From assembly GCA_902363375.1 (NCBI GenBank), contig CABIZX010000001.1, forward strand, positions 1,240,001 to 1,304,000: 64,000 nt of DNA. Direction: 5' to 3'. This document shows positions 26,602 to 33,846 of this stretch, one piece after another. Below the pieces are notes generated by a model. That model had not been told where the DNA came from. It was given only the letters and a program-made list of their open reading frames with translations, and ran no database searches. This stretch comes from Clostridiaceae bacterium (GTDB lineage Bacteria; Bacillota; Clostridia; Clostridiales; Clostridiaceae). A program made the position numbers and the translations under genes. Position 1 is the first letter of the stretch. Every line of letters starts with the position of its first letter.

Positions 26602-26640
26602 ATAAAGGAGAGATTTCTGAATTAGAAATCTCTCCTTTAT
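26602..26640. terminator. Bidirectional terminator between pfp and nagB
   Basis: A perfect 17-bp stem, ATAAAGGAGAGATTTCT with its complement, and a GAATT loop lie between two convergent genes. Confidence 0.88.
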
Positions 26641-26654
26641 ATAATTTATATAAA

Positions 26655-27398
26655 TTAAAGTTTAACTTTTTTTTCAATGACAGAAATAGCTTCCTTATCA
26701 GCTATAACAGTTAAATTAGAATGTAATTGCAATATAGAAGCAGGGACTTCTGGTGTAATTGTTCCAAAAAGAGCTGTATATAAAATTTCTGCTTTACTTG
26801 CTCCATTTACTATTAAAAGAATTTTTTTAGCCTGCATAATAGCTTTTATACCCATAGTAATGGCATACTTAGGCACCTCTTCAATACTATTAAAAAATCT
26901 TGAATTAGCATCAATTGTTTTTTGATTTAGTTCAACCTTGTGCGTAGTTTTATCAAAGCCTTCATTAGGTTCATTGAATCCTATATGCCCATTATGTCCT
27001 ATTCCTAAAAGTTGAAGATCAATACCTCCAAAGTCTGAAATTAATTTATCGTATCTACTACACTCTAAATCAATATTAGAAGCAAGCCCATTAGGTATAT
27101 GAGTATTGCCAGGCAATATATTAATATGTTTAAAAAAGTTTTCCTTCATATAATAATGATAGCTTTGATTGTGTTCTGGAGATAGTCCATAATATTCATC
27201 TAAATTTACACTATACACCTTTGAGAAGTCAAGATCCCCATTATTGTACCATTCAATCAGTTGCTTATATACCCCTAGAGGCGTTGATCCTGTAGCTAGA
27301 CCTAATACAGAGTTTGGATAAAGGATAACTTGTGCAAAAATTATATTGGCAGCCTTTCTACTCATATTTTCATAGTCTTCTGCTTTGATAATATTCAT
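26655..27398 (-). CDS. nagB: Glucosamine-6-phosphate deaminase
   Basis: 247 aa, family length. GLATGSTPLGVY binds phosphate; SVNLDEYYGL holds the catalytic Asp67; LGIGHNGHIGFNEP holds the active-site His138 and Glu143. It converts glucosamine 6-phosphate to fructose 6-phosphate and ammonia, feeding amino sugars into glycolysis. It has an excellent GAGGAGG ribosome site. It stands alone, with no nagA or PTS gene nearby. It converges with pfp, whose product uses the fructose 6-phosphate formed here. Confidence 0.93.
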   Translation of the reverse strand: MNIIKAEDYENMSRKAANIIFAQVILYPNSVLGLATGSTPLGVYKQLIEWYNNGDLDFSKVYSVNLDEYYGLSPEHNQSYHYYMKENFFKHINILPGNTHIPNGLASNIDLECSRYDKLISDFGGIDLQLLGIGHNGHIGFNEPNEGFDKTTHKVELNQKTIDANSRFFNSIEEVPKYAITMGIKAIMQAKKILLIVNGASKAEILYTALFGTITPEVPASILQLHSNLTVIADKEAISVIEKKVKL

Positions 27399-27530
27399 TT
27401 TTATTCCTCCTCAGTGCTTAAGTATAATTGTTTAGCATTATATATTTTACTCAAGTTTAATTTAGTATTTAAGAGAATATATACCTTATTATAACATATA
27501 TTGTCTATTAAAAGTAATAAGTCTACCAAT

Positions 27531-27563
27531 AAAAAAAGAGTAGAAAACATATAACTTTCTACT
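27531..27563 (-). terminator. Minus-strand intrinsic terminator upstream of nagB
   Basis: On the minus strand AGTAGAAA (27563-27556) pairs with TTTCTACT (27546-27539), followed by seven T. It ends transcripts that come from the pilin gene, about 110 bases downstream of its stop, before nagB begins. Confidence 0.75.
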
Positions 27564-27674
27564 AGTAATTTAAACTTATATTTATAGTGATAACCTTTCT
27601 TAAACTCTACTCTCATATATTTATTTAATTATGTATTGTCTAAAAATGAATTTTATTTTTTGCTTGATAATATA

Positions 27675-28073
27675 TTATTTTCCTCCTCCAGCTCCCGATG
27701 TTGTTGATAAAATAGGATAAAACTGTTTTTGTCCTGCTTTAACAGTAACCGCATTCTTATTAATCGTTACTTCAAATTCATCATCCACAGATTGTGGTGC
27801 TGGAAAATTACCATCAAAATATTTATCAGCTAAATTTTTAAGGTCATCAATTGTGCCAGAGAAAGAATCTATTTTTCCTTCTATTATTTCTGTCTTTACT
27901 GCCATAGCTATAGCATTAGCGTTAGAAATATCAGTCTTTTCTTTAGCTTCATCTACTTTGGATAACATTGTTGGAGCCACAGCTAAAGCTAATACTCCTA
28001 TTATACCCATAACTACTAATAATTCAATTAATGTGAAGCCCTTTTTCTTTGCTCTACTTTGTTTTTTATTCAT
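27675..28073 (-). CDS. Type IV prepilin-like protein (orphan)
   Basis: 132 aa. A short basic leader (MNKKQSRAKKK) precedes the class III cleavage motif G-FTLIELLVVMGIIGVLALAVAP, with the conserved Phe+1 and Glu+5; the hydrophobic N-terminal helix continues to about residue 36. The rest, from SNANAIAMAVKTEI to the Gly-rich end (TTSGAGGGK), is a small globular domain without the cysteine pair of many pilins. Processing needs a PilD-type peptidase, and assembly needs PilB/PilC, none of which is in the window. It may be a minor or pseudopilin made for a system elsewhere. AGGAGG lies six bases from the ATG. Confidence 0.85.
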   Translation of the reverse strand: MNKKQSRAKKKGFTLIELLVVMGIIGVLALAVAPTMLSKVDEAKEKTDISNANAIAMAVKTEIIEGKIDSFSGTIDDLKNLADKYFDGNFPAPQSVDDEFEVTINKNAVTVKAGQKQFYPILSTTSGAGGGK

Positions 28074-28220
28074 CTATATCCTCCTTTCTATATTTTATTT
28101 TTTAATTCTTATATCACACTTCAAATATATATACTATATTATCCACCATATACATATTTATACATAATATTTTTATTTTTATTCAATATTTATTAATATA
28201 TTATTCTACTATAATTTAAA

Positions 28221-28251
28221 GCACCTACGATTAAATTTTAATCATAGGTGC
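28221..28251 (-). terminator. Hairpin after the TPR gene
   Basis: GCACCTACGATT and AATCATAGGTGC form a 12-base stem with one mismatch and a 7-base loop; on the minus strand it is followed by TTTAAATT. It lies 25 bases after the TPR gene stop. Confidence 0.65.
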
Positions 28252-28275
28252 CTAGGCTATATATTTGGTATAATG

Positions 28276-30354
28276 CTAGTTTTCTCCTAATTCCTTATTA
28301 CATTGCTCTCTTACAAGGAAAGCTTCATCATAGTGATCATCAATGGCTATAGCCTCTTCTGCACATTTCAAGGCTTCTTTATATTTAGAATTCTTAAAAT
28401 ATATTTTTGCTTTAAGTAAATAATATCTTTCATCATCAACCATTTCTATAGCATTATTTATGAAGGTTAAAGCCTTATCATAATGGAAATCCACTATAGC
28501 ATAGAAATAGTAGGATATTATATAGTAGATTTTATCTTGTCTTTGATATAAATTAAAGATTCCCATTAAAAAGCTAAGGATTTCTTTTCTAGAAAGAAAA
28601 GTCTTTCTTACCGTACCTCTGTCCATATCTTTATAGGACATTTTAAATAAATAATCTACAGCTTCTGTATATTGATATCTTCTAATATATATACAAACCT
28701 TATTTATATTCATATATAAATCATTAGGTGCTAAATAAAGGGCATCATCCATATATCCTAATGACTTATCATATTCACCAATTTCAAAGTGAGTTCTAGC
28801 TAAAAGATTGAAGTACTTTCCATTATCATTTTTTAAGCTAATTGCTTTATTAAGATTATATATAACTTCTGAATAAGAAAAACAATCTAGATTGTGAACT
28901 CCAATTAAATCCTTTAAAGATGTTTTTGAACTATTTAAAAGCCTTAAAACTAATACAATAGCTCTACCCTTCCTATAATATCCATGTGCACAATTATCCT
29001 TTATATTAATAAGGCTATCATATATATTAATGGCCTTATTGTAGTTTTCTATTGTTTTATATACTGATTGATTTTTTACAATAACCTCATATTCTTCTCC
29101 CAAATCCAAAGATAAAGTTTCAATGTAATCATACCAAAACTTATTATCTAATTCTAAATTTATGGCTCTATTGCAGTTATGCATTATTTTTTCACATTTA
29201 TTATCTAATGCTAAATACTCTTCTGACTGTAGTTTGAGAATCTCATCTTTAAGCATTTCAGACATATTTTTTTTGTATTCATTACATTTTTCCTTATATA
29301 TACCTTCAGCTTCATCTATAGTTTTAATTATACATTCATAACTTTGAACTCTTATGCTGTAAATACACTTTTTATCTTTAACTATATCATCTAGCACTTT
29401 TAAGCCCTCATCATATCTTTTTAACTTCATAAAAATAAACCCTTTATGATATAGATATCCATAATAATCTTTATTTCTAATACTTATGACCTCATTTAAT
29501 ACTTTTAAAATTATATCTACATCATTAGTTAATGAAGTTCGATCCATAACAGCATCAATAAGTTCTTTTACTTTATTATCTATGTAGTCTTTATTTATAT
29601 AATCCTTATCATCGTATTCTGAATTATTTTCTATATGGTATAGCATTTTATATATATTAATCATTTCTAAAAAATAATTATTATCGATTAAAATATACTT
29701 TCCTTCTTCTATTAATTCTAAGTACTTTATATTTACATATTCAGAGCTGCTATGATAATGGTCATTTTCTTCTTCCTTAAGAATAACTTGAAGTAGCTTT
29801 ACATAATTATTATAAAGATTATAATAATCCTCATTTTTTATATAATTATTTATATTATCTGAATACAATTTTTTCAAAACTCCGCCTAATCTAGCTAGAT
29901 TTTCTCCAAATATTTCTACATCTCCATAGTTACTATAAGTGGAAAGTGCATAATTAAGCCCTGTATAGTATATTTCAAAGGCTTCCTCAGTTCTACCTAA
30001 TTTTTCTAAAATCTTTCCTTTATGATTATAAATATACTCGTCTATCGTTATATCAAAGGATAAATCTATATAATAAAGAGCCTTCTCATAATTCTTTTCT
30101 TCATAATAGGCAAAAGATAAAAGGTCACATACTTCATCAGTCTTACTAAAAGTTAAAGCCTTTTCCAAAGCCTGAAAAGCTTCCTTCATTCTATCTAATT
30201 TAAGTAACATTTTTCCCTTTAATATATAATAGTCATATCCTTTATTATAATTAATTTCACTTTCTAAATTAAAAAGTATTTTTTCAGCCTCACCTTGAGT
30301 TATATTGCTATAACTATCATATTTTTCTTCTATATTAAATTTGTTGTAATCCAT
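28276..30354 (-). CDS. Large tetratricopeptide-repeat protein
   Basis: 692 aa from the chosen start. TPR-type helix pairs occur along the length, clearest at the N-terminus (YYILKGKMLLKLDRMKEAFQALEKAL, FAYYEEKNYEKALYYIDLSF) and C-terminus (GKYFNLLARTHFEIGEYDKSLGYMDDALYLAPND, YYLLKAKIYFKNSKYKEALKCAEEAIAIDDHYDEAF). There is no signal peptide or TM helix. TPRs make protein-binding scaffolds; the partner is unknown. The start is ATG 30354, since AGGAGGAATT sits right before it; the longer frame up to 30408 would begin in the leader. Confidence 0.8.
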   Translation of the reverse strand: MDYNKFNIEEKYDSYSNITQGEAEKILFNLESEINYNKGYDYYILKGKMLLKLDRMKEAFQALEKALTFSKTDEVCDLLSFAYYEEKNYEKALYYIDLSFDITIDEYIYNHKGKILEKLGRTEEAFEIYYTGLNYALSTYSNYGDVEIFGENLARLGGVLKKLYSDNINNYIKNEDYYNLYNNYVKLLQVILKEEENDHYHSSSEYVNIKYLELIEEGKYILIDNNYFLEMINIYKMLYHIENNSEYDDKDYINKDYIDNKVKELIDAVMDRTSLTNDVDIILKVLNEVISIRNKDYYGYLYHKGFIFMKLKRYDEGLKVLDDIVKDKKCIYSIRVQSYECIIKTIDEAEGIYKEKCNEYKKNMSEMLKDEILKLQSEEYLALDNKCEKIMHNCNRAINLELDNKFWYDYIETLSLDLGEEYEVIVKNQSVYKTIENYNKAINIYDSLINIKDNCAHGYYRKGRAIVLVLRLLNSSKTSLKDLIGVHNLDCFSYSEVIYNLNKAISLKNDNGKYFNLLARTHFEIGEYDKSLGYMDDALYLAPNDLYMNINKVCIYIRRYQYTEAVDYLFKMSYKDMDRGTVRKTFLSRKEILSFLMGIFNLYQRQDKIYYIISYYFYAIVDFHYDKALTFINNAIEMVDDERYYLLKAKIYFKNSKYKEALKCAEEAIAIDDHYDEAFLVREQCNKELGEN

Positions 30355-30552
30355 AATTCCTCCTAAATATGAGATAAATACTCTATACACATATATAGAT
30401 TTTACCATAGATGCATATAAATCTAAATCAATAAATGGTTAAATTTAATATATTGATACATAATTAACAAATTATATTAATTTAAAACAGTATTTCCAAC
30501 ATTCAATATATGATAATATATAGTAAAAATAGATTTTAGGAGGCAAGTTTAT

Positions 30553-31119
30553 ATGGAAAATGCTAATAATATAAATTATAAAACCGCCATATTTGCAGGT
30601 GGATGCTTTTGGTGTATGGTATCTCCCTTTGACATATTAGATGGAATTATAAGTGTTACTTCTGGCTATACTGGTGGTGCTTTGGATAACCCAACCTATA
30701 AAGATGTTAAATCTCAAAGTACAGGTCATTATGAAGCTATTAAAATTGTTTATGATCCTACTATAATTTCTTATGAAAAGTTACTAGATGCCTTTTGGAG
30801 ACAGATAGATCCAACAGATGATGAAGGCCAATTCCAAGATAGAGGTTCTTCTTATATTGCTGCTATCTTTTATACAGATGAAGAGCAGCGAATAATAGCT
30901 GAAGAATCTAGGAAAGCTTTAGATGATTCTGGTAGATTTTCTAAAAAGGTAGTAACTAGAATTCTTTCCGCTTCAACTTTCTATAATGCAGAGGATTATC
31001 ATCAAAATTTTTATAAAACTAATCCTACAGAATATAAAAAAGATAGAAGTATATCTGGAAGAGATGAATTCATCCAAAAGTATTGGGGAGATGATTACTA
31101 TTCTATATATGAAGACTAA
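30553..31119 (+). CDS. msrA: Peptide methionine-(S)-sulfoxide reductase
   Basis: 188 aa. The catalytic motif AGGCFWC contains the nucleophilic Cys18 (codon TGC, so not selenocysteine here, unlike some clostridial relatives). Other family blocks are SVTSGYTGG, HYEAIKIVYDP, FWRQIDPTDDEGQFQDRGSSY and AEDYHQNFY. It repairs oxidised methionine in proteins using thioredoxin. There is no fused MsrB domain. GGAGG lies eight bases before the ATG. The hydrogenase gene follows after 117 bases without a clear terminator. Confidence 0.93.
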   Translation: MENANNINYKTAIFAGGCFWCMVSPFDILDGIISVTSGYTGGALDNPTYKDVKSQSTGHYEAIKIVYDPTIISYEKLLDAFWRQIDPTDDEGQFQDRGSSYIAAIFYTDEEQRIIAEESRKALDDSGRFSKKVVTRILSASTFYNAEDYHQNFYKTNPTEYKKDRSISGRDEFIQKYWGDDYYSIYED

Positions 31120-31236
31120 TCACTTTATACAGCCTTTTCTTGGATATTTATCTCATATATAATCAATAATAATTAATGATCCCATTTATTAAATCTACAT
31201 AATTTACTTTATTATTTTAAGATTGGATGTGCTATT

Positions 31237-32586
31237 ATGAAAAAAGAACATAGTGAGTTATTTAAATTGATTATTAAATCCTACTATGATAATAGACTAG
31301 ATGATACTATTGATGAAATACTAGAAGATAACTCCATTGACAAGGATGTATTGGCAGCGAAAATTTCTTCCTTATGTGGAGTAACTCTCTCTTTCACTGA
31401 CAACTATAAAGAAGATTTAAAGAAAGCAATAAATAATTATGAATCAAATCATAAAGTTGTAAATAAAATTAAGCGCTGCAAAATGGATTGTAAGGTAGAT
31501 TGTAATGATAAGACTAGATGTCAAGAAAGTTGTCCCTTCGATGCTATTTTATATGATGAGAAGCATGAAACTACCTATATAGATAAAGAGAAATGTACAG
31601 ATTGCGGCTTTTGCGTAGAAGGATGTCCAACTGGAAGTATTTTAGATACTGTAGAATTCATCCCTCTTGCTAAGCTTTTAAAAGAAAATTCCACAGTAGT
31701 TGCTGCTGTAGCCCCTGCCATAATGGGACAGTTTGGAGATAGTACAACTATTGAACAACTTAGAACAGCCTTTAAAAACTTAGGATTTACTGACATGGTG
31801 GAGGTAGCATTTTTCGCTGATATGCTTACCCTAAAAGAAGCCATAGAATTTGATGCTCATGTTAAAAATAGCTCAGATTTTATGATTACCTCTTGCTGTT
31901 GTCCTATGTGGGTGGGAATGTTAAAGAAAGTATATAAGGACTTATTACCTCATACTTCTCCTACTGTATCACCAATGATTGCATCTGGTAGAGTACTAAA
32001 AAAACTAAATCCTGATGTAAAGGTTGTATTTATAGGTCCTTGTGTTGCTAAAAAAGCCGAAGTTAAATCTCCAGACTTAATTGGCGATATTGATTTTGTT
32101 TTAACCTTTGCAGAACTAAAAGAAATTTTTGAAGCCTTTGAAATAGTTCCAGAAACTCTTGAAGGAACACCTTCAATGGAATATGCTTCTCGTGGTGGAA
32201 GACTCTACGCCCGTACTGGAGGTGTTTCAATTGCCATAGAAGATTGTATAGAAAGAATGTTTCCTGAAAAGTATAAATGGTTAAATGCTATACAAGGTAA
32301 TGGAATTAAGGAATGTAAAGTTATATTAGAAGATCTTCAACATGGTAATATAAAAGGTAACTTCATTGAAGGGATGGGATGTGTTGGTGGATGCGTTGGT
32401 GGCCCTAAAGCTATAGTCCCTAAGGATAGCTCTAAGGTCGCCGTAGATACCTTTGCAGATAATTCTAAATATAAAGTTGCCTATGATAGTCCTGTAATGA
32501 ATGGAATATTAGATGCTATAGATATATATACCATAGATGACTATAAAGATGAGAGAAAAACCGAAATCTTTCATAGAGACTTTTAA
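31237..32586 (+). CDS. [FeFe] hydrogenase-like protein, divergent (group B-type) H-cluster domain
   Basis: 449 aa, monomeric layout: an N-terminal helical stretch, a Cys-rich region (C81, C85, C89, C95, C99) and a ferredoxin-type 4Fe-4S motif (CTDCGFCVEGCP, 120-131), then the H-cluster domain. Its three signatures are S219-CCCPMW (canonical TSCCPxW), GPCVAKKAE (267-275; canonical MPCxxKxxE) and EGMGCVGGCVGGP (378-390). All four H-cluster ligand cysteines and the proton-relay Cys appear kept, so it is probably catalytic. From memory, the GPCxAKK and CCCP forms suit group B enzymes such as clostridial CpIII, not the bifurcating group A type found at 55.7 kb. Regulatory or sensory use is the alternative. 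It ends two bases before the nested repeat. Confidence 0.8.
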   Translation: MKKEHSELFKLIIKSYYDNRLDDTIDEILEDNSIDKDVLAAKISSLCGVTLSFTDNYKEDLKKAINNYESNHKVVNKIKRCKMDCKVDCNDKTRCQESCPFDAILYDEKHETTYIDKEKCTDCGFCVEGCPTGSILDTVEFIPLAKLLKENSTVVAAVAPAIMGQFGDSTTIEQLRTAFKNLGFTDMVEVAFFADMLTLKEAIEFDAHVKNSSDFMITSCCCPMWVGMLKKVYKDLLPHTSPTVSPMIASGRVLKKLNPDVKVVFIGPCVAKKAEVKSPDLIGDIDFVLTFAELKEIFEAFEIVPETLEGTPSMEYASRGGRLYARTGGVSIAIEDCIERMFPEKYKWLNAIQGNGIKECKVILEDLQHGNIKGNFIEGMGCVGGCVGGPKAIVPKDSSKVAVDTFADNSKYKVAYDSPVMNGILDAIDIYTIDDYKDERKTEIFHRDF

Positions 32587-32587
32587 A

Positions 32588-32692
32588 AATAGACTATATC
32601 AAGATAAATTGCTGATTTTATTTAATGAGCTTGCACCTATAGTAAAGTGCAAGCTCGTTATTACTATCTAGTTTATTTTGATATAGTCTATT
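32588..32692. repeat. Nested inverted repeat (105 bp) between convergent genes
   Basis: Outer arms of 21 bases (32588-32608 and 32672-32692, one mismatch; core TAGACTATATCAA) enclose an inner hairpin, AATGAGCTTGCAC (32624-32636) with GTGCAAGCTCGTT (32647-32659). It sits exactly between the stop codons of the hydrogenase and the DtxR-like gene and probably ends both transcripts. The inner part is closely related to the hairpin at 20663-20704, so it may belong to a dispersed repeat family. Confidence 0.7.
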
Positions 32693-32706
32693 TATATTCT
32701 TACTAT

Positions 32707-33072
32707 TTAATTATTATATAATTCTTTTATTTTTTTAAAGGCTTCAGTGCTTAATATATGTTCAATACGGCATGCATCTTGATCTGCTATTTCTTCATCA
32801 ATATTTAAAGTATCCATTAGATACTTAGTGATAAGAGTGTGTCTTTCGTATATTTCGCTAGCTTTCTTAAACCCCTTTTCTGTGAGATTTATTTCACCAC
32901 TACGCTCCATATTTATATATTCAGCTTTTTTTAGTATCCCCATTGCTCTACTAATGCTAGCCTTAGTATAACCTAATTCATTTGCTATATCTATTGAGCG
33001 TACAGAGCCATTTTTTCTTTGAAGCAATAAAATAGTTTCTAAATAATTTTCTCCAGATTCATGTATTTTCAT
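32707..33072 (-). CDS. DtxR/MntR-family metal-dependent repressor
   Basis: 121 aa. A winged-helix DNA-binding domain occupies residues about 5-65 (SGENYLETILLLQRKNGSVRSIDIANELGYTKASISRAMGIL). The metal-binding and dimerisation helix follows (TLITKYLMDTLNIDEEIADQDACRIEHILSTEAFKKI), with H-x-x-C-like and EHxxS residues of the family. It lacks the C-terminal SH3-like domain, as do short MntR-type members. It is divergent from feoA and is the natural candidate to control the feo operon in response to Fe or Mn. ATG 33072 follows AGGAGATTATT; the longer frame starts inside that site. Confidence 0.85.
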   Translation of the reverse strand: MKIHESGENYLETILLLQRKNGSVRSIDIANELGYTKASISRAMGILKKAEYINMERSGEINLTEKGFKKASEIYERHTLITKYLMDTLNIDEEIADQDACRIEHILSTEAFKKIKELYNN

Positions 33073-33173
33073 AATAATCTCCTGCAAAGTTTATTTTTAT
33101 TTATTCTATCATAGGTTAAAATTTCATTCAACTTTGTGAAATCCTATTACAATAAATTTTAGTTTTAACTATT

Positions 33174-33224
33174 TGAAAATTATTATCATTTTCAGTTGAC
33201 ATGATAAGTCATTCATAGTAAACT
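33174..33224 (+). promoter_or_regulatory. feo promoter with Fur-box-like site
   Basis: TGAAAAT-T-ATTATCA (33174-33188) matches the Fur 7-1-7 consensus TGATAAT-N-ATTATCA with one mismatch and overlaps a second, weaker copy on the other strand. Right after it come TTGACA (33196-33201), a 17-base spacer and TAAACT (33219-33224). A repressor on this box would lie just upstream of the -35 hexamer. Confidence 0.6.
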
Positions 33225-33234
33225 TAGAATATAG

Positions 33235-33276
33235 GTTAGTTGAAGCTAACTTATCTTTTCAAATGTAAGTTAGCTT
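33235..33276 (+). promoter_or_regulatory. Operator or leader hairpin before feoA
   Basis: GTTAGTTGAAGCTAAC (33235-33250) is an imperfect palindrome almost the same as the one before feoB. It overlaps an 11-bp perfect inverted repeat, AAGCTAACTTA (33243-33253) and TAAGTTAGCTT (33266-33276), which could also fold as an mRNA hairpin. The position next to the likely start of transcription suits a DtxR-family site. Confidence 0.55.
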
Positions 33277-33303
33277 ATACATATTCAAAAAGGGGGAATT
33301 AAT

Positions 33304-33513
33304 ATGCCACTTACTATGGCCAAAGCTGGAGAAAAAGTTCTTATTAAAAAAATTAATGGTAAAGAAGAAACTGTAAGATTCCTAAAAAGCCTAGGTTTTA
33401 TTGTGGGCGAAAGTATAACTCTTATATCAGAGCTAGGTGGAAATTTAATTATTAATGTAAAAGATAGCCGTATTGCTATAGATAAATCTATGGCAAATAG
33501 GATTATGATATAG
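33304..33513 (+). CDS. feoA: FeoA-like ferrous iron transport protein (first copy)
   Basis: 69 aa, one small SH3-like FeoA domain (MPLTMAKAGEKVLIKKINGKEETVRFLKSLGFIVGESITL). FeoA proteins act in the cytoplasm with FeoB and probably regulate its GTPase or gate. AGGGGG lies before the ATG. It is the first gene of the operon feoA-feoA-feoB-Cys-rich peptide, controlled by the promoter at 33174. Confidence 0.88.
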   Translation: MPLTMAKAGEKVLIKKINGKEETVRFLKSLGFIVGESITLISELGGNLIINVKDSRIAIDKSMANRIMI

Positions 33514-33534
33514 CAAGTATTTAGGAGGTAAATT

Positions 33535-33756
33535 ATGAATACATTAAAAGATGTAAAACCAGGACAAACCGTTACAGTAACAAAAATTCAATGTGAAGGT
33601 GCTGTAAAACGTAGAATTATGGATATGGGAGTTACTAAAGGTTCTTCTATATTTCTTAGAAAAATAGCTCCATTAGGAGATCCTATTGAAATAACAATTA
33701 GAGGCTATGAATTATCCATTAGAAAAGCTGATGCTGAAAGAATACTAGTTGAATAG
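33535..33756 (+). CDS. feoA: FeoA-like ferrous iron transport protein (second copy)
   Basis: 73 aa with the classic FeoA core: LKDVKPGQTVTVTKIQCEGAVKRRIMDMGVTKGSSIFLRKIAPLGDPIEI. It is closer to the family consensus (RRxxDMGxxxG) than the first copy, so the two are probably not redundant. AGGAGG lies seven bases upstream. The two-FeoA arrangement is common in clostridia. Confidence 0.9.
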   Translation: MNTLKDVKPGQTVTVTKIQCEGAVKRRIMDMGVTKGSSIFLRKIAPLGDPIEITIRGYELSIRKADAERILVE

Positions 33757-33811
33757 CTTTTAAATTTACACTTTCCGCAGAGTTAGGTCTCTGTATATTT
33801 TTAGTTATGAA

Positions 33812-33827
33812 GTTAGCAAAGGCTAAC
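33812..33827 (+). promoter_or_regulatory. 16-bp palindrome before feoB
   Basis: GTTAGC-AAAG-GCTAAC is a perfect palindrome just before the feoB ribosome site. It matches the site at 33235-33250 except in the centre and one arm base. It may be an internal operator or an mRNA hairpin. Confidence 0.5.
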
Positions 33828-33846
33828 ATTTTAGGGGGGAATTAAA

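Noticed and set aside
27401..27616. 71-codon minus-strand ORF before nagB
   Set aside because: No ribosome site; it crosses a clear intrinsic terminator and overlaps the nagB leader.
30553..31119. MsrA as a selenoprotein
   Set aside because: The catalytic position is a TGC Cys codon, not TGA.
31237..32586. TSCCCP as a sequencing error
   Set aside because: The frame is intact and the other two H-cluster motifs are also of the divergent type, so the variant is consistent.
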